A stretch of DNA of 38,852 nt, taken from positions 1 through 38,852 of the IMG/VR virus record IMGVR_UViG_3300007734_000669; one strand, given 5' to 3'. The first letter of the stretch is position 1. The number at the start of each line of letters is the position of its first letter. A program made the position numbers and the translations under genes. Origin of the DNA: a virus. Below the pieces are notes generated by a model that did not search any database, was not told the DNA's origin, and saw only the letters and a list, made by a program, of their open reading frames with translations. Positions 1 through 6,208 of this stretch are shown here, in pieces.

Positions 1-128
1 ATAGAAGGGTAAACCTTCGAGATGTCTCCCTGACGTACCGAAAGGACATCACGCATACGACCATCACGCGCAGCGTATTTGGTCTGTAAGCGGGTTACCT
101 TAGCGGTTACCTCTTTGATTGTTAGCAC
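1..128 (-). CDS. Portal protein, N-terminal 42 residues (cut by window edge)
   Basis: The reading frame starts at GTG (126-128) and stays open to the window edge. A good Shine-Dalgarno AAGGA lies 6 bases before the GTG. The peptide begins MLTIKEVTAKVTRL and continues with a charged helix (RMRDVLSVRQGDIS), which resembles the first helix of actinophage portal proteins. It follows the large terminase in transcription order, where portal genes normally lie. Portals form the 12-subunit ring at the capsid vertex for DNA passage. The matching C-terminal end probably sits at 38795-38852. Identity is inferred from position and N-terminal pattern. Confidence 0.6.
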   Translation of the reverse strand, partial: MLTIKEVTAKVTRLQTKYAARDGRMRDVLSVRQGDISKVYPS

Positions 129-137
129 TAGTAATCC

Positions 138-317
138 TTACTTCTTGTAAAGGCCTGGGTACTTCTTGTCAATTGCTTTTTTGGCATTGACTGCGGCCTG
201 CTTAACTCCTGCTGGAGAAACTTGTTTTTTCAATGCAGCAACTGCGGCAGGACCAACTGGTGCTGCAGGCTTTGTGCTATTTGCTGGAGTAGTAACGTAG
301 TGGTTTGGTTGCGCCAT
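138..317 (-). CDS. Small basic Ala/Pro/Lys-rich protein, unknown function
   Basis: A 59-residue protein starting MAQPNHYVTT and ending KKYPGLYKK. The frame is open further upstream to 362, but that would overlap the previous gene by more than 40 bases. The ATG at 317 lies 2 bases after the upstream stop and has an AGGG 9-10 bases before it. The middle is rich in Ala, Val and Lys with Pro breaks; the tail is strongly basic. It lies between terminase and portal, so it probably belongs to the packaging/head operon. Family not recognised. Confidence 0.6.
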   Translation of the reverse strand: MAQPNHYVTTPANSTKPAAPVGPAAVAALKKQVSPAGVKQAAVNAKKAIDKKYPGLYKK

Positions 318-319
318 AA

Positions 320-508
320 TTACATACCCTGATTTGTCTGGCCGTGAACAGCTGTAGGCCATTCTACAAAGTCAGTTGCATCTGCAATTGCCTTAGCAGC
401 CATATACTTGCGGTCTACTTCTGGATTGACCTGAGGCATCTTTACAGCGCCTTTGTCAATGTATTCTTCTTCGACAGACTCTGTCTGCCAGCTTGGTGTT
501 AGTGCCAT
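320..508 (-). CDS. Small hypothetical protein downstream of terminase
   Basis: 62 residues, starting MALTPSWQTESVEEEYIDKG. The ATG at 508 has a strong AAGGAG 7 bases before it, and the gene starts 11 bases after the terminase stop. The first half is acidic; the second half contains a short helix with the YMAAKAIADATDFVEW pattern. No known domain recognised. The position between terminase and portal suggests a small head or packaging accessory protein, which is an inference. Confidence 0.65.
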   Translation of the reverse strand: MALTPSWQTESVEEEYIDKGAVKMPQVNPEVDRKYMAAKAIADATDFVEWPTAVHGQTNQGM

Positions 509-519
509 TGTCTGTCTCC

Positions 520-2379
520 TTATACGAATGTTTTGTTTTGTGCTGCAATCATTTCATCAATGTTGACAACAACTCTTTTGGATACTTCTGCCCGTGATAG
601 GAACGGGTTCTTCAAGTGGTGCGTAGCGTACTGACCATAGTTGAGCATCTCGCGTGCTCTAATCTCACAGAACCACAAGGCCATCACCATATCGGTCTTA
701 CCCTTAGTGGTAGGTGTCCAAGTAATCAACTGTTCAATTAAAGACTTGACGTTTTCTGTCTGGTCGCTAGGCAAGTGGATTAAGTTATCTCGATGGTGCT
801 TACCATCTACCTGCTTAGTACCAAAGAGCGTAGCCATAGATGCCACACCGAAACCGGTATCCCATTTGTTAGTACCGGTATGGTGCTCGCGTAGGATAAC
901 CCCGCGTGATGCTAAGTGCTGACGGATGCCTTCATCTTGAGTAAGGAAAGCCTGAAAAGCATTCTTCTCAATAATCCATTCGGAGGGACTGTAGAGTGAA
1001 GTCCAGTTAAAAATAATGTCGCGGATCTGCTGGGGGCTGGGACGCGTAATTTTCATTACGTCTACGATGTAGCGCTTACTAGTAGCCCTATCAATTGCGT
1101 AACACACAACTGCTGTATCTCCCACGATTGCTGGGTCCATACCGCAGATATAAGAAAAGCCAGCTAAATCTTTAGGATGACCAGGATGGCCCATCTCTAA
1201 TCTTCCAGACTTACGCATACCGTCAATAGAGCCGCGTACACATACCGGATCAAAGGCCGCGTTTTCAGATACGTCCTGTTGCTGATATACCAAAGCCCAG
1301 GTAGAAGTATCCATAGCCTGGCGTTCGTTAAATAGATTCTTGCCAGACCATCTAGGGTAGAGGCCTTCTTCATCTTGCTCGTTTGCTTCTTGCCCATCAA
1401 AGGGTGCATCTGATTTAGGCCAAAGGGTAACCCACTTGTCGGGGTCTTCATTTGGTTCAAGCAATGCTGGCATAGCCAGATACGTCCAAGGAACCAGACC
1501 AGCCGGATACCGGTCTTCTTGTCTTAGCTCGCGGTACAAGTCTACGGATGCAACGCGGGTTCCAATAATGATTAACTTACCGGTAGGGTTTAAGCGAGAG
1601 CGTACATCCTGGGTAAGCCACTTAATCTGTCGTTCAAAGTCATTGGCGTTAGATAGAGTCACAGCGTCGTCTACAATAATCATATCTGCACGCTTGCCGT
1701 AAATCTGACCGCCGATACCGACTGCTTCTATATTAGGATCCTTCTCAGAGGATTCACGAAGCTCATCACCGAAGGTGACACGGGTAGCCTGCCAAGAGGC
1801 CGTCTTAGAGTTAAACCCTACGCCAGCAGCATAAGCACTTTGGAGGTCTGCATACATTGGATGCGTCAGTCTTTGCTTGATGGCGTAGAGAAAGTCGGCA
1901 GCTAAGCGCTGCGTCTGGGATACAATGAGCACACGGAAGTTGGGATTGCGTGCTACCTGCCAGGTGACGTAGTCAACCGTAATGGTCATCGACTTAGCGT
2001 GGTTAGGCGGGATGTTTACTAGGATGCGGTTATTAGCCACACCCTTTTCAAATTTCATAGCTGGGTGCATCCACCCTGGTTCTCTGCCTTCAATAACATC
2101 TACAATGTTCTTTTGATGGTCAAAGGTTCTACTGTGTAGGAAGCGTTGTCTAAACTCCACGAAATCAATATCGTGAACGTCCCCACCCTGGAACTGCTTG
2201 TCTTTAAGTCCTAGCCTAGTACGATCTATCTTGTCTGCAAAAACCTTATCGGTGCGACGGTAGTACTCGTACGTCTTCATAGATTTGCCTGCGGAAGCAC
2301 AAGCGGCGTCTATGGTCATTCCTTCTGCCACGCATCCCAGTAGGATGCGTTTTGCAATGTCTGCTGAGTTCTCAGCCAC
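520..2379 (-). CDS. terL: Terminase large subunit (DNA packaging ATPase/nuclease)
   Basis: 619 residues. The enzyme powers DNA translocation into the prohead and cuts the concatemer. Numbering from the GTG at 2379: a short HTH-like segment at the N-terminus (EGMTIDAACASAGKS), Walker A-like IPPNHAKSM near 123-131, Walker B DMIIVDD near 232-238, coupling motif IIIGTR near 270-275, and an RNase H-like nuclease domain opening with GMDPAIVGDTAV (Asp near 415). An in-frame TTG at 2412 would add 11 residues, but AGGAGG at 2384-2389 lies 4 bases before the GTG, so I chose GTG. No small terminase gene was recognised; the N-terminal HTH may fill part of that role. Confidence 0.95.
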   Translation of the reverse strand: MAENSADIAKRILLGCVAEGMTIDAACASAGKSMKTYEYYRRTDKVFADKIDRTRLGLKDKQFQGGDVHDIDFVEFRQRFLHSRTFDHQKNIVDVIEGREPGWMHPAMKFEKGVANNRILVNIPPNHAKSMTITVDYVTWQVARNPNFRVLIVSQTQRLAADFLYAIKQRLTHPMYADLQSAYAAGVGFNSKTASWQATRVTFGDELRESSEKDPNIEAVGIGGQIYGKRADMIIVDDAVTLSNANDFERQIKWLTQDVRSRLNPTGKLIIIGTRVASVDLYRELRQEDRYPAGLVPWTYLAMPALLEPNEDPDKWVTLWPKSDAPFDGQEANEQDEEGLYPRWSGKNLFNERQAMDTSTWALVYQQQDVSENAAFDPVCVRGSIDGMRKSGRLEMGHPGHPKDLAGFSYICGMDPAIVGDTAVVCYAIDRATSKRYIVDVMKITRPSPQQIRDIIFNWTSLYSPSEWIIEKNAFQAFLTQDEGIRQHLASRGVILREHHTGTNKWDTGFGVASMATLFGTKQVDGKHHRDNLIHLPSDQTENVKSLIEQLITWTPTTKGKTDMVMALWFCEIRAREMLNYGQYATHHLKNPFLSRAEVSKRVVVNIDEMIAAQNKTFV

Positions 2380-2480
2380 GTATCCTCCTAGTACCGGATG
2401 AACCGGAATCAAATTTCATTTTACCAGGGAAGATGATTACTAGGCGCCAGCTTTTTAATAGACCCGTCCCCACTAAAAGA

Positions 2481-2613
2481 TTACCAGGCAGTTCGGGCTT
2501 AGCGCCCGAGGGAGCCTTAAGCGAACTGAGGGGTAAGTCATCGCTCGTCCTAGGGGGCCTCGCTAGAGGCCAGTGAGGGTCGCAAAGCATACCCTTCCCC
2601 GCTTTGCTCCCCT
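2481..2613. other. Three consecutive stem-loops, possible structured RNA or packaging/origin element
   Basis: Three inverted repeats follow each other without a credible gene. (1) 2481-2536: TTACC/GGTAA (2481-2485 with 2532-2536), a 3x3 internal loop, CAGTT/AACTG (2489-2493 with 2524-2528), enclosing the perfect CGGGC/GCCCG hairpin (about 2494-2508). (2) 2556-2571: GGCCTC-GCTA-GAGGCC, perfect 6 bp with a 4-base loop. (3) 2576-2613: AGGG/CCCT, a 2x2 internal loop, then GCAAAGC/GCTTTGC (2582-2588 with 2601-2607). Strand and function are unknown. It could be a small RNA, the 5' leader of the terminase transcript, or a DNA structure used in packaging or replication. Confidence 0.5.
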
Positions 2614-2678
2614 ACTATATATAAGGCAGGAAATTATAGGCATTTCCCGTTTTTAGAAAGTGATACTCGTCACATACA

Positions 2679-2691
2679 ATAATAGTATTAT
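2679..2691. promoter_or_regulatory. AT palindrome ATAATA-G-TATTAT
   Basis: A perfect 6+1+6 palindrome in the AT-rich part of the long non-coding region. A smaller GTGA/TCAC inverted repeat lies just before it (2660-2673). On the minus strand a TATAAT hexamer sits at 2633-2638 without a convincing -35. The cluster could be an operator or DNA-unwinding segment between the divergent terminase and early operons. Function inferred only. Confidence 0.3.
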
Positions 2692-2906
2692 AACCGCAGG
2701 TCAGAGGCGATTAGATCTCACTTTAGGAAAAATATATGTTGTGGGTACATAACACCAGCCCACCTGCAGATTCACTATATGGGGTTCCGTTGCCGAGCCT
2801 CAACCTCTACTAAAGGGTTAGACTTTACCCTCTCTACCCTGTCTCTTCTAGTCTGCAGTGGGAAAGAGTGGGGGAAAGTGGAGAGGGATACTCTCCCTCC
2901 GGCACA

Positions 2907-3100
2907 CCTAACCCTCTCGCCTGTCTTCCCTCTCGCCTAACTAATGAGCAGACTAAGCGCCTAACCTCATCGAGCTATTGACCTAACCGGATCGCTATTG
3001 CCTAACCTCTTACCCTCTAGCCTTACTCAAGACTTAGACACTAGGCGCCTGTACGTCTAGGCATAATCGTTACCTAATCGTTACCTAATAAGCTGCCTAA
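2907..3100 (+). repeat. Iteron-like cluster: eight CCTAA boxes
   Basis: CCTAA (followed by C or T) occurs at 2907, 2936, 2960, 2982, 3001, 3073, 3084 and 3096, all in the same orientation. Chance would give well under one in 194 bases. Two copies lie in an 11-base tandem repeat AATCGTTACCT (from about 3066), and the last three are spaced 11-12 bases, one helical turn. Two others share the longer context GCTATTG-CCTAACC (near 2975 and 2994). The array ends right at the -35 box of the early promoter. It suggests binding sites for a phage initiator or repressor, and hence an origin or control region. Confidence 0.55.
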
Positions 3101-3105
3101 TAGTA

Positions 3106-3134
3106 TTGACAGGGTATAGTCACGCATATATCTT
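3106..3134 (+). promoter_or_regulatory. Early promoter, sigma70/HrdB type
   Basis: Perfect TTGACA at 3106-3111, then a 17-base spacer and TATCTT at 3129-3134 (four of six consensus positions, including the important first, second and last). It points into the plus-strand early operon whose first ATG is at 3184, giving a leader of about 40 bases that contains the hairpin at 3139-3167. The CCTAA array ends 5 bases upstream of the -35 box, so binding there could control this promoter. Confidence 0.65.
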
Positions 3135-3138
3135 TTAA

Positions 3139-3182
3139 CTAGTGGAGCTCACCTACCATTCCACTAGATAAAGGGTTAAGAT
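3139..3182 (+). promoter_or_regulatory. Leader module 1: CTAGTGGA hairpin plus AAAGGGTTA start element
   Basis: A perfect 8-bp inverted repeat CTAGTGGA (3139-3146) / TCCACTAG (3160-3167) with a 13-base loop, followed by AAAGGGTTA (3170-3178) and the ATG at 3184. The same order (hairpin, CACTAG, AAAGGGTTA, ATG) returns before 3952 and 4381. AAGGG probably acts as the ribosome binding site; the constant TTA after it is not explained by Shine-Dalgarno pairing alone. Confidence 0.5.
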
Positions 3183-3183
3183 A

Positions 3184-3543
3184 ATGACACGATCCAAGCA
3201 GGATAAAGCAGACTTTATCGCTAACCTACGCGCTGGCGTAGAAGCATTAAAGGATCAAGGTATCAAGCCACCTAGTAACCTACTAGATAGCTTCTCACCT
3301 AATAACGCATTGATGATTATATTGCAGAAGCCTAGCGCGACACAATGCGCGGGATTCCACGCGTGGCGTGAAGCTGGCAGAAGCGTAAAGAAAGGATCAC
3401 GTGGCGCAGCTATCCTTGTTCCAATAGGCGCAGATGATGACGGAGATTTAAGGTTTACGTGGCGATACGTGTTCGATATTGCAGACACGGAGGAGATTAG
3501 CGAGACATCTCCACGTCTAGCGCGTGAGATGGCGGTAGCGTAA
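3184..3543 (+). CDS. ArdC-like antirestriction protein, N-terminal domain only
   Basis: 119 residues. The pattern FSPNNALMIILQKPSAT, then GFHAWREAGRSVKKGSRG, then ILVP and YVFDI matches the ArdC N-terminal (DUF1738-type) fold, a single-stranded-DNA-binding domain of antirestriction proteins carried by plasmids and phages. The C-terminal peptidase-like domain of full ArdC is absent. It is the first gene after the early promoter, where a protein shielding incoming DNA from host restriction would be expected. Its stop overlaps the next ATG. Family assignment rests on motif pattern; the antirestriction role is inferred. Confidence 0.65.
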   Translation: MTRSKQDKADFIANLRAGVEALKDQGIKPPSNLLDSFSPNNALMIILQKPSATQCAGFHAWREAGRSVKKGSRGAAILVPIGADDDGDLRFTWRYVFDIADTEEISETSPRLAREMAVA

Positions 3544-3692
3544 TGGCTAAGTCTCTTGTTAAGGTTATGAAGCAAGGTGTGGAGATTATTAACGCAGAAT
3601 TGACTATTACGCAGCAGAAAAAGATCCTTGCAGCGTGGAAAGAATTGGAAAAATACGGTATAGGCTTCAATGATGAGAAAGTGAGCGCATAA
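3543..3692 (+). CDS. Small helical early protein, unknown
   Basis: 49 residues, MAKSLVKVMKQGVEII, with a likely helical hairpin (TITQQKKILAAWKELEKYG). The ATG shares its A with the stop of the ArdC-like gene (TAATG), so translation is probably coupled. Charged, no cysteines, no membrane segment. No family recognised. Tiny, tightly packed genes like this are typical of phage early regions acting on host processes; a specific function cannot be given. Confidence 0.6.
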   Translation: MAKSLVKVMKQGVEIINAELTITQQKKILAAWKELEKYGIGFNDEKVSA

Positions 3693-3693
3693 T

Positions 3694-3870
3694 ATGACTA
3701 TGAGCGCAGCTAACCTTATTCAATGCCTAGCTGGAGATCTTATGGCAGATCCTGGCCTATTATTCGAGACTATACGAGAGGAGGAGGATATTCTACGCGT
3801 TATCCGCAGTTATAAACTAGGAGATTTTACCTATGCAGATGTCCTAGACACGGTAAAGGATTACATCTAG
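3694..3870 (+). CDS. Small acidic early protein, unknown
   Basis: 58 residues, MTMSAANLIQCLAGDLMADP, acidic middle (TIREEEDIL) and an aromatic C-terminus (YADVLDTVKDYI). Starts one base after the previous stop; a second ATG two codons on (MSAAN) is an alternative. Codon use resembles its neighbours and the frame is clean from start to TAG. No family recognised. It ends the first sub-block of the early operon; a strong hairpin follows directly. Confidence 0.6.
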   Translation: MTMSAANLIQCLAGDLMADPGLLFETIREEEDILRVIRSYKLGDFTYADVLDTVKDYI

Positions 3871-3875
3871 TGCTT

Positions 3876-3950
3876 TACTATAGGGGAGAGTATGGTATAT
3901 CCTCTCTCCTATGGTAGCTCACTAGGGGCTAACTATAGAAAGGGTTAGAG
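3876..3950 (+). promoter_or_regulatory. Leader module 2: 15-bp hairpin, CACTAG, AAAGGGTTA
   Basis: 3876-3890 pairs with 3902-3916 over 15 consecutive positions (two G-U), closing an 11-base loop. It is followed by CACTAG (from 3920) and AAAGGGTTA (3939-3947), then the ATG at 3952. No U-run follows the stem, so it is unlikely to be a simple rho-independent terminator. It could be an RNase processing or mRNA-stability element, or the site of a small regulator acting on the next gene. Confidence 0.5.
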
Positions 3951-3951
3951 A

Positions 3952-4305
3952 ATGAAGCAGGATAAAGTTATCAATGAGCAAGGCAGAAAGATTACTACTA
4001 CCTACACGCTGGAGAATAACTATCGTGTAAAGGTATCTACCTACCATTCCCCTACTAGTAAAGTCATCTATTCAATTTTATCGGAATGTATAACCGGCAC
4101 TAGTGGGATCTTTACTATGGAAACTTTTATGATGTATCGAGATCTTAACGAGAGAGTAATAAGTGAGCCGGTGGCGCGTTACTCTTTCAAGGTACTACAA
4201 GCTCAACACGAGCGAGCTATTGAACAAGCAGCGCAGAAAGTCGCGCTATTACTAGCGCAAGGAGAAGCAGGCGAGAGAGAGTGCCAGGCGAGAGAAGCTG
4301 CGTAG
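3952..4305 (+). CDS. Early hypothetical protein, 117 residues
   Basis: Starts MKQDKVINEQGRKITTTYTL and is likely beta-rich in its first 80 residues (alternating YTLENNYRVKVSTYHS, KVIYSILSE), ending in a long charged helix (HERAIEQAAQKVALLLAQ). One cysteine near 47 and one in the tail. It begins with the repeated AAAGGGTTA start element and has 75 bases of hairpin-bearing leader on each side, so it is expressed as a discrete unit within the early operon. No family recognised. Confidence 0.7.
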   Translation: MKQDKVINEQGRKITTTYTLENNYRVKVSTYHSPTSKVIYSILSECITGTSGIFTMETFMMYRDLNERVISEPVARYSFKVLQAQHERAIEQAAQKVALLLAQGEAGERECQAREAA

Positions 4306-4311
4306 TGTTTG

Positions 4312-4380
4312 CCTATCGCCTATCCGCTAAGGGTAGGCGGTAGGGAGATACTAGGTCTCCACTAGCGAAAGGGTTAGACA
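4312..4380 (+). promoter_or_regulatory. Leader module 3: 11-bp hairpin, TCCACTAG, AAAGGGTTA
   Basis: 4312-4322 pairs with 4334-4344 over 11 positions (one G-U), again with an 11-base loop. Then come TCCACTAG (4358-4365) and AAAGGGTTA (4368-4376) before the ATG at 4381. Stem sequence differs from module 2 while loop length, order and downstream elements are kept, which argues for a conserved element and against simple duplication. Confidence 0.5.
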
Positions 4381-4731
4381 ATGGAACAAGAATATGGCCG
4401 TCCGTTTGATGAGGATACTCTCATTCAACAAATCGGAATTCGTAACGTCGCAGCTATATCTGGCGGACGTGTAGGCGTGTATAAGCCGCAAGGAGAGTGT
4501 GTAGAAGTCGAGCTGCCAGTATCTGCCGGATATTGGGTAAGGATCACACTAGCCTGGGACGATACCTACACCGTCGAAAGAGTGTTAAAGCGTAGGCCTA
4601 AGGGGAAGAGTGCGAAAGAGATTAAGGTATTAGGTCGCGTTGAAGGTGTTTATTGCGATCAGGTGGGAGAGGTTGCCTACTACGCTTCTTGCTATAAGAA
4701 TGTCAAGTTTGGCCAGGAGGTGAGCGCGTGA
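4381..4731 (+). CDS. Early hypothetical protein, 116 residues
   Basis: Starts MEQEYGRPFDEDTLIQQIG. The middle looks like a small beta domain (VGVYKPQGECVEVELPV, YWVRITLAWDD, TYTVERVLKRRPKGK), with a basic stretch KRRPKGKSAKEIK. Ends KFGQEVSA, overlapping the next GTG. Start chosen by the conserved AAAGGGTTA element 4 bases upstream. No family recognised; the basic patch would allow nucleic-acid binding, which is speculation. Confidence 0.7.
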   Translation: MEQEYGRPFDEDTLIQQIGIRNVAAISGGRVGVYKPQGECVEVELPVSAGYWVRITLAWDDTYTVERVLKRRPKGKSAKEIKVLGRVEGVYCDQVGEVAYYASCYKNVKFGQEVSA

Positions 4732-4853
4732 GCGTAACTATCACAATGCCTAAACAATGGGATAAAGAAACTGCATTAGCTATATTAGACGTTTATATTG
4801 AAGGCTTAGATCGTGGGTACATTCTTACTATGACAGAAGGAGAGGGCAACTAG
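4728..4853 (+). CDS. Very small early protein, 41 residues
   Basis: GTG start at 4728 overlaps the previous stop by 4 bases and has a strong AGGAGG about 7 bases upstream. The product begins MSVTITMPKQWDKETAL and ends TEGEGN. A beta strand plus helix is plausible (ALAILDVYIEGLDRG). Strong ribosome binding site and exact overlap on both sides support it as a real gene in spite of its size. Function unknown. Confidence 0.6.
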   Translation: MSVTITMPKQWDKETALAILDVYIEGLDRGYILTMTEGEGN

Positions 4854-5008
4854 TGGAACACTTAACGCCTAGAGGTTGGTTAGTAGTTGGGATTTTAATT
4901 GGGTTGGCTACTTGGGGACTTTGGGAAGTAGCGAGTCACCTATTATGGACTGGCAATGGTTGGCAGTGGTGCAAGGATCTATTAACGTGCGAGGGAGAGG
5001 GTAAGTAA
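4853..5008 (+). CDS. Small single-pass membrane protein, early
   Basis: 51 residues from GTG at 4853, sharing its first G with the upstream TAG. One hydrophobic Trp-rich segment (WLVVGILIGLATWGLW, about residues 9-24) predicts a transmembrane helix; a short hydrophilic C-terminal part ends CEGEGK. It could be an inner-membrane protein for superinfection exclusion or takeover. It is unlikely to be the lysis holin because it sits in the early operon and a holin candidate is present in the late region. Confidence 0.6.
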   Translation: MEHLTPRGWLVVGILIGLATWGLWEVASHLLWTGNGWQWCKDLLTCEGEGK

Positions 5009-5220
5009 TGAGCGTAGACGTAGTGTTTTGGTATGCGGAAGAGATAGTGAATAAAGCCTATTTTACCGCTGAAAGTAAAGAGCAGGGAGAGTATTTAATG
5101 AAACAGTTACAAGACGGAGAGATTACAATAGAAGACCTCCCTGATTTTTATTCTAAAGTAAAGAATTATGAAACTACGATTGATGAAGCTCAATTTTATT
5201 TAGCGGGAGAGGTAAAGTAA
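5008..5220 (+). CDS. Early hypothetical protein, 70 residues
   Basis: Starts MSVDVVFWYAEEIVNKAYF; acidic (EQGEYLMKQLQDGEIT), ends FYLAGEVK. The ATG overlaps the previous TAA by one base and GGGAGAGG stands 6-8 bases upstream. It has an alpha/beta look with Tyr/Phe-rich strands. Its stop codon shares bases with the next ATG. No family recognised. Confidence 0.65.
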   Translation: MSVDVVFWYAEEIVNKAYFTAESKEQGEYLMKQLQDGEITIEDLPDFYSKVKNYETTIDEAQFYLAGEVK

Positions 5221-5447
5221 TGATCGAATTAAGCGAGAGTATCTATCGCCTAAGTATCCGAGAGTTCGAGGATATGGAGAGCGAAAGTCAGAGAGCGTGG
5301 ATAGTAGATCTATTAGACACTAATGGTAATTGCATAGTAGAGGGAGCTGGCGTAGCCGGTACTTTAATGGCAGCTATGGGAGAGGCGGGTAAGGCTATTA
5401 CCTTACACCTAGCTGATGAATGGCTAATGGCAAGGGGGACACTATGA
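5220..5447 (+). CDS. Early hypothetical protein, 75 residues
   Basis: Starts MIELSESIYRLSIREFEDME; strongly acidic N-terminal half, Gly/Ala-rich middle (VEGAGVAGTLMAAMGEAG) and helical end. It begins at the last base of the previous stop and its TGA overlaps the next ATG (ATGA). GGGAGAGG precedes the start. No family recognised. Confidence 0.65.
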   Translation: MIELSESIYRLSIREFEDMESESQRAWIVDLLDTNGNCIVEGAGVAGTLMAAMGEAGKAITLHLADEWLMARGTL

Positions 5448-5578
5448 GTAAAGTAAAAGAGTGCGTAGAGCCAGATGAGATGATATGGGAAGATTGCGAT
5501 AAGCCAGATCATCATAGTTGCTACGTAATGGTATGTCCTGGGTGTAATACTCGCTTTCCAGATTGCGAGGATAACTAA
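5444..5578 (+). CDS. Small Cys-rich putative zinc-binding protein
   Basis: 44 residues with six cysteines and two histidines: Cys7, Cys18, His23, His24, Cys26, then a CPGC knuckle (31-34) and Cys41. The CPGC turn is typical of zinc ribbons. ATGA overlap with the upstream gene and TAATG overlap with the downstream gene point to coupled translation. The next gene encodes another CxxC protein, so the two may be related or work together. Specific role unknown. Confidence 0.6.
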   Translation: MSKVKECVEPDEMIWEDCDKPDHHSCYVMVCPGCNTRFPDCEDN

Positions 5579-5739
5579 TGAGTTATGAGCCACCATTAAA
5601 TGATCCAGTATTTAATGAGCCGGAATACTGGCGTTGCGCTGGGTGTAATGAGTACTTTCACCCAGAGAAATATGATTGGCACGTGGACGAGGAATGCCCT
5701 GGTCCACTAGGAGCAGGAGAGGGAGAGAGTAATGAATAA
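5578..5739 (+). CDS. Small zinc-finger-like protein, CxxC...H...H...C
   Basis: 53 residues, MSYEPPLNDP. Cys20, Cys23, His28, His35 and Cys40 are spaced like a small zinc finger (CAGCNEYFHP, then WHVDEEC). The tail GAGEGESNE is acidic. Starts at the last base of the previous stop and overlaps the next start by 8 bases. Together with the previous gene it makes a pair of candidate zinc proteins, plausible DNA- or protein-binding factors. Not assigned to a named family. Confidence 0.6.
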   Translation: MSYEPPLNDPVFNEPEYWRCAGCNEYFHPEKYDWHVDEECPGPLGAGEGESNE

Positions 5740-5893
5740 AGAATACCTAGAGGCTAAGGCTAACCTATGCCTTAATCAAGCTGAGAAGGATCTCAAGCAG
5801 GAAGAGATAGCAAAGGCTATCAAAAACTTAGAGCGTGCCAATAGTGCGCTATCACGCCTATTTGGGCTGAGAGAAGAGGACGAAAATGAGTAA
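5732..5893 (+). CDS. Small coiled-coil-like protein
   Basis: 53 residues, MNKEYLEAKANLCLNQ. Almost entirely helical with heptad-like hydrophobic spacing (EIAKAIKNLERANSALSRL) and a very acidic end. GGGAGAGAG stands just before the ATG. Overlaps both neighbours by 8 bases. Probably an oligomeric or partner-binding peptide; function unknown. Confidence 0.6.
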   Translation: MNKEYLEAKANLCLNQAEKDLKQEEIAKAIKNLERANSALSRLFGLREEDENE

Positions 5894-6128
5894 CATCTAT
5901 ACCATACACCCAAAGAAGTCCCCACTTATCCTACTCTATGAGGTAGTGGACGAGAATGGGAACGCTGAATGGGGAGGTAATAACCCTGAACATTGTATGC
6001 AATGGCTGAGCCTTGCTCCTAGCAACTCCCGTGTGCTGGTATCTGGGTGGGAGAGCGATGAAGAGGACGCTCACCTAGTAGGCCAGAGCCTAGACATCAC
6101 CGACATAGTACGGGCAGCTATCTTATGA
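5886..6128 (+). CDS. Early hypothetical protein, 80 residues
   Basis: Starts MSNIYTIHPKKSPLILLYEV and contains DENGNAEWGGNNPEHCMQWL, then a beta strand (SRVLVSGWESDEED). Acidic overall. Its TGA overlaps the next ATG. The composition resembles actinophage early proteins of unknown function; no domain recognised. Confidence 0.65.
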   Translation: MSNIYTIHPKKSPLILLYEVVDENGNAEWGGNNPEHCMQWLSLAPSNSRVLVSGWESDEEDAHLVGQSLDITDIVRAAIL

Positions 6129-6208
6129 GCCTAGCTTTAGGTCTGATACTAGTAATGCTGGTAGCATATGTTCTCATAGTGTGGGAGGACAAGATCAATG
6201 GAGAGTAA
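6125..6208 (+). CDS. Tiny membrane peptide, 27 residues
   Basis: MSLALGLILVMLVAYVLIVW followed by EDKINGE: a single hydrophobic helix with a short charged tail. ATGA overlap with the upstream gene and an 11-base overlap with the downstream gene argue that it is translated. The second tiny membrane protein of the early operon (the other is at 4853-5008). Small, so moderate certainty. Confidence 0.45.
   Translation: MSLALGLILVMLVAYVLIVWEDKINGE

Noticed and set aside
2352-2590. Open frames on both strands between terminase and the non-coding region
   Set aside because: They run through stem-loops and the terminase start, lack ribosome binding sites and have low-complexity products.
2656-2691. 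Minus-strand promoter for the terminase at TATAAT 2633-2638
   Set aside because: No recognisable -35 hexamer at 16-18 bases; kept only as a remark.
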